From an uncultured Synergistia bacterium (GTDB taxonomy: Bacteria; Eremiobacterota; SpSt-956; JAKJGF01), in assembly GCA_937888925.1 (NCBI GenBank), contig CALARM010001217.1, positions 1 through 5,043 of the forward strand: a stretch of DNA of 5,043 nt. The letters are read 5' to 3'. The position numbers were made by a program, and so were the translations under genes. This document shows, piece by piece, positions 4,606-5,043 of this stretch. The notes under the pieces are model-generated. The model was not told the origin of the DNA and made no database searches. It was given only the letters and a program-made list of their open reading frames with translations. The stretch's first letter is position 1; each line of letters begins with the position of its first letter.

Positions 4606-4942
4606 ACGTGGAGATGTTGTATTAGTTGACCTGGAACCGGCAAAAGGATCGGAACAGCGTAAGGTCAGGCCATGTGTTGTAATACAGAATGATCTTGGCA
4701 ATCAATACAGTCCCGTTACTATTATAGCCTGTATAACATCAGGAGAAAAAGCTATTTTTGATACAGAAGTAGCAATTAAGTCTCCCGAGGGAGGACTGAA
4801 GAATGATTCTATTATATTACTCAATCAGATAAGAACAATAGATAAATCCAGAATTATAGATTACTGGGGAACGTTATGTTCAGATACTATGGTAATTGTT
4901 GATGAAGCACTGAAAATAAGTCTTGGTCTGACAACTTTTTAA
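4586..4942 (+). CDS. mazF: MazF/PemK-family mRNA interferase toxin, 118 aa
   Basis: This is a sequence-specific endoribonuclease that cleaves mRNA and stops growth when antitoxin is lost. The start is taken as GTG 4586, because GAGGAG (4573-4578) lies 7 nt upstream and the product then has the usual length; upstream in-frame ATGs (4514, 4568) lack ribosome binding sites and would add a non-homologous extension. Numbering from the GTG, the motifs are KRGDVVLVDLEP (7-18), GSEQRKVRPCVVIQND (21-36) and SPVTIIACITS (42-52), then DSIILLNQIRTIDKSRI (74-90) and VDEALKISL (105-113). Arg28 and Thr51 align with the catalytic Arg25 and Thr48 of B. subtilis MazF. All signatures are present, so the toxin is probably active. 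The gene overlaps mazE by 20 bp, giving a two-gene operon. The cleavage sequence cannot be read from the gene. Confidence 0.95.
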   Translation: MKKLEIKRGDVVLVDLEPAKGSEQRKVRPCVVIQNDLGNQYSPVTIIACITSGEKAIFDTEVAIKSPEGGLKNDSIILLNQIRTIDKSRIIDYWGTLCSDTMVIVDEALKISLGLTTF

Positions 4943-4950
4943 TAGATGTT

Positions 4951-5043
4951 TTACCTCGCAAATTTCCAGTGTACAACTCCTAGTAATCCTGCACTTATAA
5001 GATATACAATCCATAATTTTACCTGAAAACCAATTAATAGATA
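4951..5043 (-). CDS. C-terminal end of a probable membrane protein, cut by window edge
   Basis: On the minus strand a frame enters from the right edge and runs 30 codons to TAA (4953-4951). The residues LWIVYLISAGLLGVV form a strongly hydrophobic stretch, followed by HWKFAR*, which looks like a last transmembrane helix with a basic cytoplasmic tail. Nothing more can be assigned from 30 residues. The gene would be convergent with mazF, with only 8 bp between the two stop codons. Hydrophobic frames can occur by chance in AT-rich DNA, so this is moderate evidence only. Confidence 0.5.
   Translation of the reverse strand, partial: YLLIGFQVKLWIVYLISAGLLGVVHWKFAR

Overview
The window is AT-rich bacterial DNA. 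It has strong Shine-Dalgarno sites, frequent ATA and AGA/AGG codons, short intergenic spacers and several kinds of mobile or repetitive DNA. The content (a eukaryotic-type Ser/Thr kinase, the tail of a possible pilin-like gene, an ISLre2-family insertion sequence, a MazEF toxin-antitoxin pair and a REP/MITE-like element) suits a free-living low-GC or candidate-phylum bacterium. The sequence alone does not fix the phylum.

Left part (1-1323), minus strand. A kinase gene runs off the left edge with only its N-terminal 328 codons present. It has its own promoter and a good Shine-Dalgarno site. Upstream of it are a hairpin that looks like a terminator and the last 47 codons of another minus-strand gene, possibly pilin-like. 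That gene is cut off exactly where the insertion sequence begins.

Middle (1324-3249). A complete 1926-bp ISLre2-family (UPF0236) insertion sequence has matching 21-bp terminal inverted repeats and an intact 513-residue DDE transposase. Its 5' leader holds a perfect 12-bp hairpin that buries the only visible Shine-Dalgarno-like sequence, a layout that could silence read-through transcripts. Its 3' region holds an unusually GC-rich hairpin. No target duplication is visible, and the front half of the interrupted gene does not reappear on the other side. This junction therefore looks like a rearrangement or deletion rather than a simple insertion.

Right part (3250-5043). A plus-strand gene encodes a coiled-coil protein with a PD-(D/E)XK nuclease-like C-terminus. 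Next comes a 309-bp gap largely filled by a 135-bp palindromic element with terminal inverted repeats. It is followed by a mazE-like ribbon-helix-helix antitoxin gene and mazF, which overlap by 20 bp and probably form one autoregulated operon. Three ATGTAA motifs spaced exactly 13 bp apart overlap the promoter and are a candidate operator. At the right edge, the last 30 codons of a convergent membrane-protein-like gene enter from the minus strand.

The families present are mostly recognisable, and no wholly new multi-gene system is evident. The points most worth following are the IS leader hairpin, the broken gene at the IS junction, the iterated operator candidate and the nested palindromic element.
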